Below, piece after piece: positions 1-8,824 of a stretch of 64,000 nucleotides of DNA. Positions within the stretch are counted from its first letter, which is position 1. Every line of letters begins with the position of its first letter. Source of the stretch: a marine gamma proteobacterium HTCC2148 (GTDB lineage: Bacteria > Pseudomonadota > Gammaproteobacteria > Pseudomonadales > Halieaceae); NCBI GenBank assembly GCA_000156295.1, contig DS999224.1, forward strand, positions 326,658-390,657, written 5' to 3'. The translations under genes were made by a program, and so were the position numbers. The notes below the pieces were generated by a model. It was not told where the DNA came from, ran no database searches, and saw nothing but the letters and a program-made list of their open reading frames with translations.

Positions 1-2726
1 CGGGAGATAGACAAGTTATAAATCTCGCCCAGGTTATAAAGATTTTCCGGTATGTCCATATTGATATTGAACTCGGCCGGATAATCGGTAGATCGGGTGC
101 GCTTAATCAGGTGCTCGGGGCGATCCTGTAACAGGTGTTCTGTCGCGGGTAAATCGGCAGTTTCATTGGGCGGCGTACTGAGTTCTTCGACCGGAGACAG
201 ACCCATACGATCATCAAAGTGCCGTTGCCAGGTTAGGTCGGCGATAGACTGAAGCCTCTCCTGTTTTTCTGGGTCCAGGAACTCGCCACCCACGTTACAC
301 TCGGCAATGAAAGCATAGTCATCCTGCAGTCTTTCGCGTTGGCTGGCCAGCTGCTCTTGCAGCGCTTGCTCTTTTTCGGGATGCTCAATGAACTCCTTGA
401 GGAAGTCGATTTCTGCATCTCGCCACAGCGTCTCAAAACGCATGCGCACTTCGTGGATTCGATTGTAAATCGTTTCCAGTTTGCTGCCTTTATCGACGAT
501 GTGCTCTGGCGTAGTGATTTTGCCACAGTCGTGTAGCCAGGCGGCTATTCTGTATTCCCGCCATTGGTCTTCATTGCCCAGGGTGAATGCATGGAAAGGA
601 CCATCGGAGCTTGCAGATGCCCTTTCAGCGAGCATAAGTGCGAGCTCGGGTACGCGCTCGCAGTGGCCTCCTGTATAGGCAGATTTGTCATCAATAGCTT
701 GCGCAATCAACTGAATGAAAGCATCCATCAAGTCACGCTGCGCTATTTCATGGGCCTTGATAGCCGCCACCATCTCCACCATGGACTCTGACAGCTGGTA
801 AATTTCCTTGATATTGGACGGCACTTGCTGCACGTCGTCGTACTGACGCAGACTGATCTTGTCGTTCTCAAGTGCTAACTGCCTAATCGGGCGCACAATG
901 GGGGTGGCGAAGGCCCAGGACAGTGCAATCAGAAGCAGCAGAAACCCTGCAGTAAGCGCGCTGGACAACTTTACCTTGTCCATAAAGGGATCGATGACCG
1001 CTTCTCTGGGGACCAACATTCCCAGTGATAGCGAGCCCTGGACGAAGGCGGACAGGTTAGCGGCATAGGCGTAATACTCGCGGCCATCGATTTCGATTGG
1101 CAGCAGTCTCTTCTGCTTCGCTTCGTCGTTGGCCGCTTGAATGAAGTCATCAGAAGGAACTGCCATATTTTCACTGGCAGCTTTGCCGGTCTCGTAATTC
1201 AGCCATTGACTGTTGAGGTATTTGTTTTGCTCAGGGCCTAAAGCTGCGATCGCTTTATCAATAATGTCGACCAGCTGTGGATTGCCTTCTTTAACCAGAA
1301 TATGCAGGTTTTCTGGCACATCTCCGGTTCCCAGGTCTATATCGATACCGTATTGAATGCCAGTGAGGAAATAATGCTTTTCCAGGTACCGCAGGATCAT
1401 CTCGTTGTCCATAGCAGCATCGACACTGCCGTCCTGCACACGTTCGATGCCTTCAAGCGTATTCCTGGTCGCGACAATCTCCACGTCTGGAAAACGCTCT
1501 TCCACCACCGGTACAACCGACCAGCTGGAGGGGATAGCCAATTTGCGCCCCGCTAATTCGTCCAGGCTGCTAATGGCGGGCGACCCTTCTTTGGTGACCA
1601 GAGTCCAGGGAAGCCTGGTGTAGCTGTTAGTAGGCTGTCCCCACTGGGCGTTTTCTTCACTCAGGCGCACCGAGTGTAATAAATCTATTTTCCCGGCCTT
1701 GAACTGGGCGACCAGATCCGTCCATGTAAGGCCTTGCACAAAAGTGATTTCCAAACCAATCATTTTGGCGATCATGCGCATAACATCGATAGAGTAGCCC
1801 TGCGGTTTGCCCAGCAGGGTGTAGTCGATGGGAGGCCAGTTTGCTTCGTTCGAAACTACCAGGGGCGGCAGCGAGGCGATATAGGCTTGTTCCTGTTCAG
1901 TGAGCAATAGCTGAGGCACCTCAAAAGATGCCGCTTCCTCGGATGCCTTATTCGAGGCGATAATTTGTCCATCTGCTTTGTAGATGAATATTTCTGACTC
2001 ATCTGAAATATCCTGATCCCTGAGGAAAGCGGAGAGGGTATCCAGCGTCATATCGATACCGATTACTGAATCGGTGTCCGCGATTCGCTTGGACAAGGTT
2101 CTGCCGGGCACACCTAGCTGGGCGAACAGATAAGGTGGTGAAACATAGGCTGAGTCTGTCTTTAGAGCCTCGGTATACCAGGCCCTCTCGGTTGCCAGAA
2201 AATCGGTGGCCTCGCTTCTGACAATTCTGGTGTTGAACGAATCGTCCAGATATTCAAAGTGCCGGCGTTTTTCGGTGGCGGAGCCATCAATGCTGATCAC
2301 CACCCACTTGTCGCTGTGGGTGGCCCGGAGTGACTTGCGGGCCGATTTGCTTGCGTCGAGGTTGATCAGTTCGTAGAAGCTGCCGTCAGCGTAACCCAGA
2401 TACATACCGTAGTAGAGAGGATTGCGCTGCATAACACTGGCGAACGTTGCGAGGTGCTTATCTACCTCATCTCGGTTGGTCATATTTGGATTGTCTGAGA
2501 GCAGCGAGATAACGGTTGAGTTCTGGTCACCGATCGCGTCCCATTTGGTCACTATCCCGGAAGAGGCCGTCGTATAAAGCTTGGTTGCCGCCTCGGAAGC
2601 CAGTTCCTGGCCAAAGTGATATTGCAGTCCGATAGCCAGTGCGGCGGTGAGGGCCGTGGCCAGCATGAACACGGCGACCACAGTCATACGAATGCTGATA
2701 GCAAAGTGCTTGGATTCTTCTTTCAT
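1..2726 (-). CDS. Membrane sensor with Cache-like region, SBP_bac_3 domain, HAMP and HD-GYP phosphodiesterase domain (3' end outside window)
   Basis: The frame is open from an ATG at 2724-2726 to the window edge, giving at least 908 codons. A transmembrane helix lies at about residues 11-33. A Cache-like extracellular region follows, then a periplasmic solute-binding (SBP_bac_3) domain from about residue 275, a second helix near 585-605, a HAMP linker, and an HD-GYP-type domain with LHDCGKITTPEHIVDKGSK and the HD pair at 732-733. The family hydrolyses cyclic di-GMP, so this is probably a ligand-controlled c-di-GMP phosphodiesterase in the inner membrane. The HD part resembles a subfamily with a long insertion; the rest of its metal site and the GYP region lie outside the window. 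It is a single gene read away from tRNA-Leu. Domain calls are firm; the ligand is unknown. Confidence 0.85.
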   Translation of the reverse strand, partial: MKEESKHFAISIRMTVVAVFMLATALTAALAIGLQYHFGQELASEAATKLYTTASSGIVTKWDAIGDQNSTVISLLSDNPNMTNRDEVDKHLATFASVMQRNPLYYGMYLGYADGSFYELINLDASKSARKSLRATHSDKWVVISIDGSATEKRRHFEYLDDSFNTRIVRSEATDFLATERAWYTEALKTDSAYVSPPYLFAQLGVPGRTLSKRIADTDSVIGIDMTLDTLSAFLRDQDISDESEIFIYKADGQIIASNKASEEAASFEVPQLLLTEQEQAYIASLPPLVVSNEANWPPIDYTLLGKPQGYSIDVMRMIAKMIGLEITFVQGLTWTDLVAQFKAGKIDLLHSVRLSEENAQWGQPTNSYTRLPWTLVTKEGSPAISSLDELAGRKLAIPSSWSVVPVVEERFPDVEIVATRNTLEGIERVQDGSVDAAMDNEMILRYLEKHYFLTGIQYGIDIDLGTGDVPENLHILVKEGNPQLVDIIDKAIAALGPEQNKYLNSQWLNYETGKAASENMAVPSDDFIQAANDEAKQKRLLPIEIDGREYYAYAANLSAFVQGSLSLGMLVPREAVIDPFMDKVKLSSALTAGFLLLLIALSWAFATPIVRPIRQLALENDKISLRQYDDVQQVPSNIKEIYQLSESMVEMVAAIKAHEIAQRDLMDAFIQLIAQAIDDKSAYTGGHCERVPELALMLAERASASSDGPFHAFTLGNEDQWREYRIAAWLHDCGKITTPEHIVDKGSKLETIYNRIHEVRMRFETLWRDAEIDFLKEFIEHPEKEQALQEQLASQRERLQDDYAFIAECNVGGEFLDPEKQERLQSIADLTWQRHFDDRMGLSPVEELSTPPNETADLPATEHLLQDRPEHLIKRTRSTDYPAEFNINMDIPENLYNLGEIYNLSIS

Positions 2727-2934
2727 TTAAATCTTTTAACCGGGGGTCATTGCGAAGTAATAACTAAAGCACAGTTTGAGAGGATGTCACTATTTTCTGT
2801 AAACATTAAACGGACATTTGCGCATTTTGTGGACTAAGCCATTCATGTTTGGTGTTAGCGCCCTGCGTCTCTTTGGTTTTTAAGATTCCTAGGGGACCGG
2901 GATGTGAGGGTGGTATGAAATTTAGCTATAAAAA

Positions 2935-2956
2935 AACCGAGTCGACTGACTCGGTT
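2935..2956 (-). terminator. Rho-independent terminator of tRNA-Leu
   Basis: A perfect 9-bp stem (AACCGAGTC / GACTCGGTT) with a 4-base loop lies just downstream of the tRNA. On the minus strand it is followed by a run of T (the A tract at 2930-2936 on the plus strand). Confidence 0.8.
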
Positions 2957-2964
2957 CCTTAATA

Positions 2965-3051
2965 TGGTGCCCAGAAGAGGACTTGAACCTCCACGCCCTT
3001 GCGAGCACTAGCACCTGAAGCTAGCGTGTCTACCAATTTCACCACCTGGGC
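2965..3051 (-). tRNA. tRNA-Leu (anticodon CAG)
   Basis: An 87-base cloverleaf with the 3' CCA encoded at 2965-2967. The acceptor stem pairs GCCCAGG with the complementary 3' strand. The anticodon stem CTAGC/GCTAG encloses a loop with CAG, which reads CUG codons. The long variable arm is that of a class II tRNA. It stands alone, with its own promoter and terminator. Confidence 0.95.
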
Positions 3052-3097
3052 TTCAAGGTATAGCCGCGAGAAACAGCGGGTATACCTGAGGGCGCGC

Positions 3098-3126
3098 ACT
3101 GTACTTTTACCGCGCGGCTTTGTCAA
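3098..3126 (-). promoter_or_regulatory. Sigma-70 promoter of tRNA-Leu
   Basis: On the minus strand a perfect -35 TTGACA (3126-3121) is followed after 17 bases by TACAGT (3103-3098). A GC-rich discriminator follows, as is usual for stringently controlled stable-RNA genes. The position is about 45 bases upstream of the mature tRNA. Confidence 0.75.
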
Positions 3127-3263
3127 TCCTCGCGTATAATACAGACATCCGGGCGGTTAGTGCTTAAAAGCCCAGCTTTATATTGGCTTTTTTGGACACC
3201 CGTCAACGGGTGGCTGACGAAGGCCGCTTACCTCCCAAGACTCTAATGCAGGCCCCCAATAAT

Positions 3264-5642
3264 ATGGCCAAAAAAGGCAAAATTGCCGACCCTCACGCAG
3301 AACGTGAGGCCGCCAAATACGAAAATCCGATCCCCAGCCGCGAGATTATTCTCGAGGTGCTGCAGGCGGCGAAAAAGCCGCTGAACCACAAGCAGCTCTG
3401 TAAACAGCTCCACCTGACAGCACCAGAGCCTATAGACGCACTGCGCAAGCGCCTGCGGGCGATGGAGCGGGATGGACAGGTGATGTCGGACCGCAAGGGC
3501 GCCTATGGTCTGGTGGATAAAATGAACCTGGTGCACTGCAAGGTACAGGGGCACCGCGATGGCTATGGCTTTGCCATGCCCTTGGGAGAGGGCGACGACA
3601 TCTACCTGAGCTCTCGCCAGATGAACTTTGTATTTGACGGTGATGAGGTCCTGATTCTCATTACCGGCGAGGATCGACGCGGTCGTCCAGAGGGCAAGAT
3701 TATTGAAGTACTTAAACGCGGTGTGACAACCGTGGTCGGTCGCTACCAAGAAGAGAGCGGTATCGGCTTTGTCATTCCCGATAACGGCCGCCTTACCAAT
3801 CAGTTCCTGATTCCCCCCAAAGAAAAAAATGGTGCCAAGAACGGCCAGATTGTTAGCGCTGAAATCACCGATTATCCCACGCGAAAACTGGGTGCCAAGG
3901 CGCGAATCTCCGAGATTTTGGGCGATCATATGGATCCTGGCCTGGAAATCGACGTGGCTATTCGATCCCATGATATTCCCTGGGAGTGGCCAGAAGACGT
4001 GTTAGCAGAGGCTGGGGCTCTTGCTGAAGAACCCGCAGAGCAAGACAAGTTGAATCGTATGGACTTGCGTCATCTTGCCTTCGTGACTATTGACGGCGAA
4101 GATGCCCGCGATTTTGATGATGCGGTCTACTGCGAGACCGCCAGCGGCGGTGGCTGGCGACTTTGGGTGGCAATTGCTGATGTTTGTCACTACGTGCGGC
4201 CCGGTTCTGCGCTCGATGAGGAAGCCAGTAAGCGCGCCACCTCAGTGTATTTTCCCGAGCGTGTGGTGCCAATGTTGCCTGAGGCCTTGTCGAATGGGCT
4301 CTGTTCACTCAAGCCCGCGGTCGACCGTTTGGCGATGGTCTGCGAGATGGAAATCAGCAAAGCCGGAGCGCTGGGAAAGTACCAGTTTTACGAGTCGGTC
4401 ATTCATTCCCATGCCCGACTCACCTACACTCAGGTAGGCGCCGTATTGGAAAATGGCAATCACCCTGATGTGGATGCAGGTCGTGAGTCTGATCTGCGGC
4501 GTTTGCATGACCTGTACAAAGCTCTGCGCGGTGCACGTGATGTGCGCGGTGCAATCGACTTTGAAACGGTAGAAACCAGGATCATCTTCGACGACCAAAA
4601 GAAAATCGACGCTATTGTGCCGGTGGTGCGCAACGACGCTCACAAGCTGATTGAAGAATGTATGTTGTGCGCTAACGTAGCGGCAGCGGGCTTCTTCGAA
4701 GCCAACGAAGTTCCCATGCTGTATCGCGTGCACGAGGGACCGAATGAAGAAAAGCTGGAGAACTTGCGTAAGTTTCTCGGTGAGTTAGGCCTCAGTCTTG
4801 CTGGCGGGGTGAAGCCAACACCGGTGCATTATCAGGAGCTGCTGGCTGAGGTGAAGGACCGGGACGACGCTCACGTGATTCAGACAATGTTGCTTCGCTC
4901 GCTAAGCCAAGCGGTGTATCAGCCCGAAAACAATGGTCACTTTGGTCTGCATTACGACGCTTATGCCCATTTCACTTCTCCTATCCGCCGCTATCCCGAC
5001 CTGCTGGTGCACCGCGGTATCCGTCACCGAATCCGGTCAACCGACAAGGCGATATCTGTGCATAGGATAAAGGGTGCAGAGCCCATCCCCACTAAGCGCA
5101 TTTTTCCCTATGACGTCGCTGCGATGGTAGTACTTGGTGAGCATAGTTCCATGGCGGAGCGTCGAGCCGATGATGCCACTCGTGAGGTCAACGCCTGGCT
5201 TAAGTGCGAGTATCTGCAAGATCATGTCGGTGACGAATTCGATGGGGTCATTGCCGCGGTCACCAGTTTTGGTCTGTTCGTGGAGCTGGTCGACATTTAT
5301 ATCGAAGGCCTTGTGCATATCACTGCGCTTCCTGGCGACTACTATAATTTTGACGCCGCCAGGCAACGTCTCACTGGTGAGCGCAGCGGCCGCAGTTTCC
5401 AGCTGGGAGGCAAGGTGCGGGTGCAGGTAGCGCGAGTGGACCTGGATGACCGCAAAATCGACCTGGAGTTGCTGGATTCCAAGCCGCCGCAAAAGGCCAA
5501 GGGCGGCTCCGGTGGTGACAAGCCCCAAAAACATCACACCAAGAAAGGCGGGAAGAAGCCATTCGGTTCGCGCAAAAAGAAGACAGCCGCACCGGGTAAG
5601 AAGAAATCCAAGGGTAAGACTGGATTGAGAAAGCGTTACTAG
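3264..5642 (+). CDS. rnr: Ribonuclease R (exoribonuclease)
   Basis: RNase R is a processive 3'-to-5' exoribonuclease that degrades structured RNA and takes part in rRNA and tmRNA-linked quality control. The N terminus matches the family (DPHAEREAAKYENPIPSRE). It is followed by a winged-helix region, cold-shock domains, the RNB catalytic core with TIDGEDARDFDDAVYCE, the signature HFTSPIRRYPDLLVHR, an S1 domain, and a Lys/Gly-rich basic tail. The ATG at 3264 (MAKKGK) is preferred because homology begins just after it; upstream starts at 3246 (ATG) and 3183 (TTG) would add an unmatched leader. A TATAAT at 3135-3140 could be its -10 element, but no good -35 is visible. It lies 25 bases before rlmB, so the two are probably co-transcribed, as in E. 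coli. Confidence 0.96.
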   Translation: MAKKGKIADPHAEREAAKYENPIPSREIILEVLQAAKKPLNHKQLCKQLHLTAPEPIDALRKRLRAMERDGQVMSDRKGAYGLVDKMNLVHCKVQGHRDGYGFAMPLGEGDDIYLSSRQMNFVFDGDEVLILITGEDRRGRPEGKIIEVLKRGVTTVVGRYQEESGIGFVIPDNGRLTNQFLIPPKEKNGAKNGQIVSAEITDYPTRKLGAKARISEILGDHMDPGLEIDVAIRSHDIPWEWPEDVLAEAGALAEEPAEQDKLNRMDLRHLAFVTIDGEDARDFDDAVYCETASGGGWRLWVAIADVCHYVRPGSALDEEASKRATSVYFPERVVPMLPEALSNGLCSLKPAVDRLAMVCEMEISKAGALGKYQFYESVIHSHARLTYTQVGAVLENGNHPDVDAGRESDLRRLHDLYKALRGARDVRGAIDFETVETRIIFDDQKKIDAIVPVVRNDAHKLIEECMLCANVAAAGFFEANEVPMLYRVHEGPNEEKLENLRKFLGELGLSLAGGVKPTPVHYQELLAEVKDRDDAHVIQTMLLRSLSQAVYQPENNGHFGLHYDAYAHFTSPIRRYPDLLVHRGIRHRIRSTDKAISVHRIKGAEPIPTKRIFPYDVAAMVVLGEHSSMAERRADDATREVNAWLKCEYLQDHVGDEFDGVIAAVTSFGLFVELVDIYIEGLVHITALPGDYYNFDAARQRLTGERSGRSFQLGGKVRVQVARVDLDDRKIDLELLDSKPPQKAKGGSGGDKPQKHHTKKGGKKPFGSRKKKTAAPGKKKSKGKTGLRKRY

Positions 5643-5667
5643 CCCCTCAGATGATCGTTATATAACT

Positions 5668-6423
5668 ATGCAATACATATACGGAATCCATGCAGTTGAT
5701 AGCCTGCTGCGCCAAAACCCCAAGTCCGTGCAGCGCCTATGGGTGCAGCAGGGGCGTGAGGACAAGCGCATTGCCTCGCTGTTGGAATTGGCCCAGAACC
5801 AGGGTGTACCCATGGCGAGGGAGTCGCGTAAAGACCTCGATGACATGGTGAAAGGCCGCCATCAGGGGGTGGTAGCTGAAACCCTGAGTGACCCCGTCCA
5901 CGGAGATACACAGCAGGCCAACCTGTGGCAAGAGTCCGACCTGCTGCGCATGGTTGATGAAAAAGATAGCCCCGTGTTGATTCTGGTTTTAGACGGAGTC
6001 ACCGACCCTCACAACCTCGGAGCGTGCCTTCGCAGTGCCGACGCGGCCGGTGTTGATGCCGTCGTCGTGCCCAAAGATAAATCGGCTGATCTTTCGCCCA
6101 CGGTTCGCAAGGTGGCCTGCGGCGCTGGCGAAATCGTGCCGTTCGTGCGGGTAACCAATATTTCTCGCACTCTGGATGCCTTAAAGGAGCGCCAGGTATG
6201 GATATTCGGCGCCGCTGGTGAGGCCGAAAAATCTATATATGACAATGACTTAACAGGTTCCATGGCGCTGGTTATGGGCGCTGAAGGCGCAGGACTGCGG
6301 CGCTTAACACGCGAGCACTGTGATTTTTTGATCAAATTACCCATGGCAGGATCAGTCAGCAGCCTCAATGTTTCGGTGGCAACTGGCGTCTGCCTGTTTG
6401 AGGTGATCAGGCAGCGCGGATAA
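5668..6423 (+). CDS. rlmB: 23S rRNA (guanosine-2'-O-)-methyltransferase RlmB
   Basis: This SpoU-family enzyme methylates the 2'-O of G2251 in the peptidyl-transferase P loop of 23S rRNA. The 251-residue length is typical. The N-terminal substrate-binding domain starts YIYGIHAVDSLL. The C-terminal trefoil-knot domain has the three SpoU motifs: DPHNLGACLRSADAAG, VMGAEGAGLRRLTREH and LPMAGSVSSLNVSVATGV. The start ATG at 5668 fits the family N terminus. It sits directly behind rnr, the usual gammaproteobacterial pair. Confidence 0.96.
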   Translation: MQYIYGIHAVDSLLRQNPKSVQRLWVQQGREDKRIASLLELAQNQGVPMARESRKDLDDMVKGRHQGVVAETLSDPVHGDTQQANLWQESDLLRMVDEKDSPVLILVLDGVTDPHNLGACLRSADAAGVDAVVVPKDKSADLSPTVRKVACGAGEIVPFVRVTNISRTLDALKERQVWIFGAAGEAEKSIYDNDLTGSMALVMGAEGAGLRRLTREHCDFLIKLPMAGSVSSLNVSVATGVCLFEVIRQRG

Positions 6424-6439
6424 GTCCTGATTCTGCCCC

Positions 6440-6468
6440 TTGCGCGGCCTGTTCAAACTATATACAAT
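6440..6468 (+). promoter_or_regulatory. Promoter of the rpsF-rpsR-rplI operon
   Basis: TTGCGC (6440-6445) and TACAAT (6463-6468) are separated by 17 bases and followed by the GC-rich sequence CCGCGCC, as expected for a ribosomal-protein promoter. About 95 bases of leader would precede rpsF, enough for the autoregulatory S6:S18 leader known in other bacteria, though that motif was not identified with confidence. Confidence 0.65.
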
Positions 6469-6570
6469 CCGCGCCTCAAAATTTGCCCGGTGGCTATGAG
6501 CTGCCGATCCTCCTTGCTGCATCGCCTTCTTTGAAGTGACGGTCAGCATTAACCCGTAAGGAGCTGCTAT

Positions 6571-7017
6571 ATGCGTCATTACGAAATCGTATTTATGGTC
6601 CATCCGGACCAGTCTGAGCAAGTGCCTGGCATGATCGAGCGCTACTCCGCCACTATCCAGAAGGATGGCGGCAGTGTTCATCGCCTGGAAGATTGGGGCC
6701 GCCGTCAACTGGCATACCCCATCAACAAAATCCACAAGGCACATTACGTGCTGATGAATGTGGAAGCTTCCAATGAAGCGCTGGACGAACTGACCACTAC
6801 CTTCCGTTTCAACGATGCTGTGATCCGTAATCTGGTGATCCGTCGCGACGAGTCTGTCACTGATGAGTCCTTCATCATGAAGGCAGAGAAAGAGTCCCGC
6901 GAGCGCAAGACCCGTTACGAAGAGCGTAAAGCTGCCGAGGCGCCCGTCGCCGAGGAAATGCCCGCTGAAGAAGAAACAGCAGCAGAGCCGGCTCCTGAAG
7001 CCGCCTCCGAAGAGTAA
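6571..7017 (+). CDS. rpsF: 30S ribosomal protein S6
   Basis: S6 binds 16S rRNA in the platform of the small subunit together with S18. The start [20 protein letters not shown] is the canonical N terminus, and the core contains [18 protein letters not shown]. The protein is 148 residues, somewhat longer than E. coli S6, because of an acidic Glu/Ala/Pro-rich tail after about residue 120. A strong ribosome binding site (TAAGGAG) precedes the ATG. It is first in the operon, followed 15 bases later by rpsR. Confidence 0.98.
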   Translation: MRHYEIVFMVHPDQSEQVPGMIERYSATIQKDGGSVHRLEDWGRRQLAYPINKIHKAHYVLMNVEASNEALDELTTTFRFNDAVIRNLVIRRDESVTDESFIMKAEKESRERKTRYEERKAAEAPVAEEMPAEEETAAEPAPEAASEE

Positions 7018-7032
7018 TAGAGGAGTAATACC

Positions 7033-7260
7033 ATGGCCCGTTTTTTCCGTCGCCGTAAGTTCTGCAAGTTCACCGCCGAAGGCGTCAAAGAGATCGATTA
7101 CAAGGATCTTGAGACCCTGAAAGCCTACGTTTCCGAAACCGGCAAGATTGTACCTAGCCGTATTACAGGTACCAAAGCAAAGTATCAGCGTCAGCTGGCT
7201 ACTGCAGTGAAGCGCGCGCGTTTCCTGGCTCTGCTGCCTTACACGGATTCGCACCAGTAA
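7033..7260 (+). CDS. rpsR: 30S ribosomal protein S18
   Basis: S18 forms a heterodimer with S6 on the 30S platform. The 75-residue product starts [17 protein letters not shown] and contains [20 protein letters not shown], both family signatures. It is preceded by AGAGGAG. It lies second in the rpsF operon, before the DUF2232 membrane protein gene. Confidence 0.98.
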   Translation: MARFFRRRKFCKFTAEGVKEIDYKDLETLKAYVSETGKIVPSRITGTKAKYQRQLATAVKRARFLALLPYTDSHQ

Positions 7261-7295
7261 GAGTCCTGACCCGTGTCGCAAGCAGTGAGGCCTGA

Positions 7296-8183
7296 ATGAA
7301 GGCGATTGCTGAATTTGCCATGCGCGGGCGCTTTCAGGCCCTACTACTTGCCGTAGGTGGGTCCGGAAGTATTTTGTTTTGTTGGATTAGTGCTGCGGTT
7401 ATTGCACTGATCACCCTGCGTAAAGGCGTGGGGAATGGAGCCCAGTTATTGTTGTGGGCTCTGCTGCCCTCCGGGGTCTTGCTGTATGCCGTTGGCGACA
7501 GCGGTCCACTCGCTCTGATTGTGGGAACGACCGCGCTGGCAATGGTGTTGCGAACCACGGTGAGCTTGTCGTTGTCGGTGTTGACCGGCATCGCGGTCGG
7601 TGCCCTGAGTGGCTTGGCGCTGGTGGCCTTTGGTGGCCCCTATCTGGAGCAGATGGTAACTCTGTTTGGCGATTTTCTTGCCAATTTGGAGCAGCAACTA
7701 TCCCAGGGAGGAGACGCCGTGCAACTGCCGCGTCCCACCGCCGTGCAAATAGCCGGAATGTTGGGAGCGGGTACCGGGACAATGTCGATACTGTGCTTGC
7801 TTTTGGCACGCTATTGGCAGGCAGCGTTATACAACCCGGGTGGTTTCGGCGGCGAGTTCAGGCTCCTTCGCTATACCCCGGCGGTCGCCACGGCAATGGC
7901 ACTGGCAGCCGCTGCGCTGTCTGGGCTGGGCGTGGAATACCGCACCTGGGCAGTGATTGCTTTATTGCCGCTGAACTTTGCCGGATTGGCACTGGTTCAT
8001 GCGAGGGTCCTTGCGAAGGGGCAGGGTACAGGATGGCTGATTGGCTTTTACCTGGCCTGGCTGCTTTTGGATCCGGTAAAACTAATGGTGGTGTTCGTTG
8101 CTATCGCAGACAGCTGGTTTGATTTTCGCCAGCGCTGGACCGGCAAGCCCGGTACCGATGTCAGCTCCGGCGAAGACGATTAA
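7296..8183 (+). CDS. DUF2232 (YybS-like) integral membrane protein
   Basis: A 295-residue protein made almost entirely of hydrophobic segments, probably eight or so membrane helices, with a short charged C terminus. The sequence and its place between rpsR and rplI match the DUF2232/YybS family that occupies this slot in many Pseudomonas-like and marine gammaproteobacteria. The function is not established; some members have a substrate-specific-component-like fold, but nothing in this sequence points to a substrate. It starts 35 bases after rpsR and ends 48 bases before rplI, so it should be co-expressed with ribosomal proteins. Confidence 0.75.
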   Translation: MKAIAEFAMRGRFQALLLAVGGSGSILFCWISAAVIALITLRKGVGNGAQLLLWALLPSGVLLYAVGDSGPLALIVGTTALAMVLRTTVSLSLSVLTGIAVGALSGLALVAFGGPYLEQMVTLFGDFLANLEQQLSQGGDAVQLPRPTAVQIAGMLGAGTGTMSILCLLLARYWQAALYNPGGFGGEFRLLRYTPAVATAMALAAAALSGLGVEYRTWAVIALLPLNFAGLALVHARVLAKGQGTGWLIGFYLAWLLLDPVKLMVVFVAIADSWFDFRQRWTGKPGTDVSSGEDD

Positions 8184-8231
8184 CGAATTTTGAAGTAGAG
8201 GGAGCGTGCTCCCCATAACGAGGAAAGTAAG

Positions 8232-8681
8232 ATGGAAGTCATTTTGCTGGAGAACATCAGCAACCTGGGTGGCCTGGGCGACAAGGTTGACGTCAAGGCC
8301 GGTTTTGGCCGTAACTACCTGATCCCTCAGGGCAAGGCTGTACCTGCCACTGAAGATGCAGTTGCCAAGTTTGAAGCGCGTCGCGCTGAGTTGGAAGCTG
8401 CTGCTGCCGACTCACTAGCGGCCGCCGAAGCTCGCGCTGCTACCCTGAACGAAATGCAGCTGGTGACTATTCCGGCGAACGCAGGGGAAGAAGGCAAGCT
8501 GTTTGGCTCGATCGGTACTCGCGATATCGCCGATGCGGTCACTGCTGCCGGCGTTGCCATCGACAAGTCCGAAGTTCGCCTTCCTGAAGGTGCACTGCGC
8601 GAACTGGGTGAGTACGAGATCAACGTTCAGGTTCACGGTGACGTGACTGCGATCATCGCCCTGGCGGTTGTACCAGAGTAA
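8232..8681 (+). CDS. rplI: 50S ribosomal protein L9
   Basis: L9 binds 23S rRNA near the L1 stalk and helps maintain reading frame. The 149-residue product opens [19 protein letters not shown] and has the conserved [16 protein letters not shown], a long connecting helix rich in Ala/Glu, and the C-terminal RNA-binding domain. A GAGGAAAG ribosome binding site precedes the ATG. It is the last gene of the rpsF operon and is followed by a strong terminator. Confidence 0.98.
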   Translation: MEVILLENISNLGGLGDKVDVKAGFGRNYLIPQGKAVPATEDAVAKFEARRAELEAAAADSLAAAEARAATLNEMQLVTIPANAGEEGKLFGSIGTRDIADAVTAAGVAIDKSEVRLPEGALRELGEYEINVQVHGDVTAIIALAVVPE

Positions 8682-8724
8682 GACTCTTGGTATCCGCCTC
8701 GGCGGGTACTCAGGGACTTGAAGA

Positions 8725-8757
8725 TGCACCGATCACTCAGTGGTCGGTGCATTTTTT
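8725..8757 (+). terminator. Rho-independent terminator after rplI
   Basis: A 12-bp stem (TGCACCGATCAC with GTGGTCGGTGCA, one G:T pair) with a 3-base loop is followed directly by six T residues at 8752-8757. It separates the ribosomal operon from dnaB. Confidence 0.9.
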
Positions 8758-8824
8758 GTGCCTGAAGAATGACGGAGCCGATAATATTGGTTAATCTGTC
8801 TGGCCCTATAAGAAATAGCGATCC

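Noticed and set aside
6469..6570. Possible S6:S18 autoregulatory leader upstream of rpsF
   Set aside because: A CCGAT element is present in the leader, but the flanking stems of the known motif could not be drawn convincingly by eye. A covariance-model search would decide.
6352..7281. 309-codon minus-strand frame opposite rlmB end, rpsF and rpsR
   Set aside because: It spans three established features and a promoter on the other strand and has no domain similarity; treated as a shadow.
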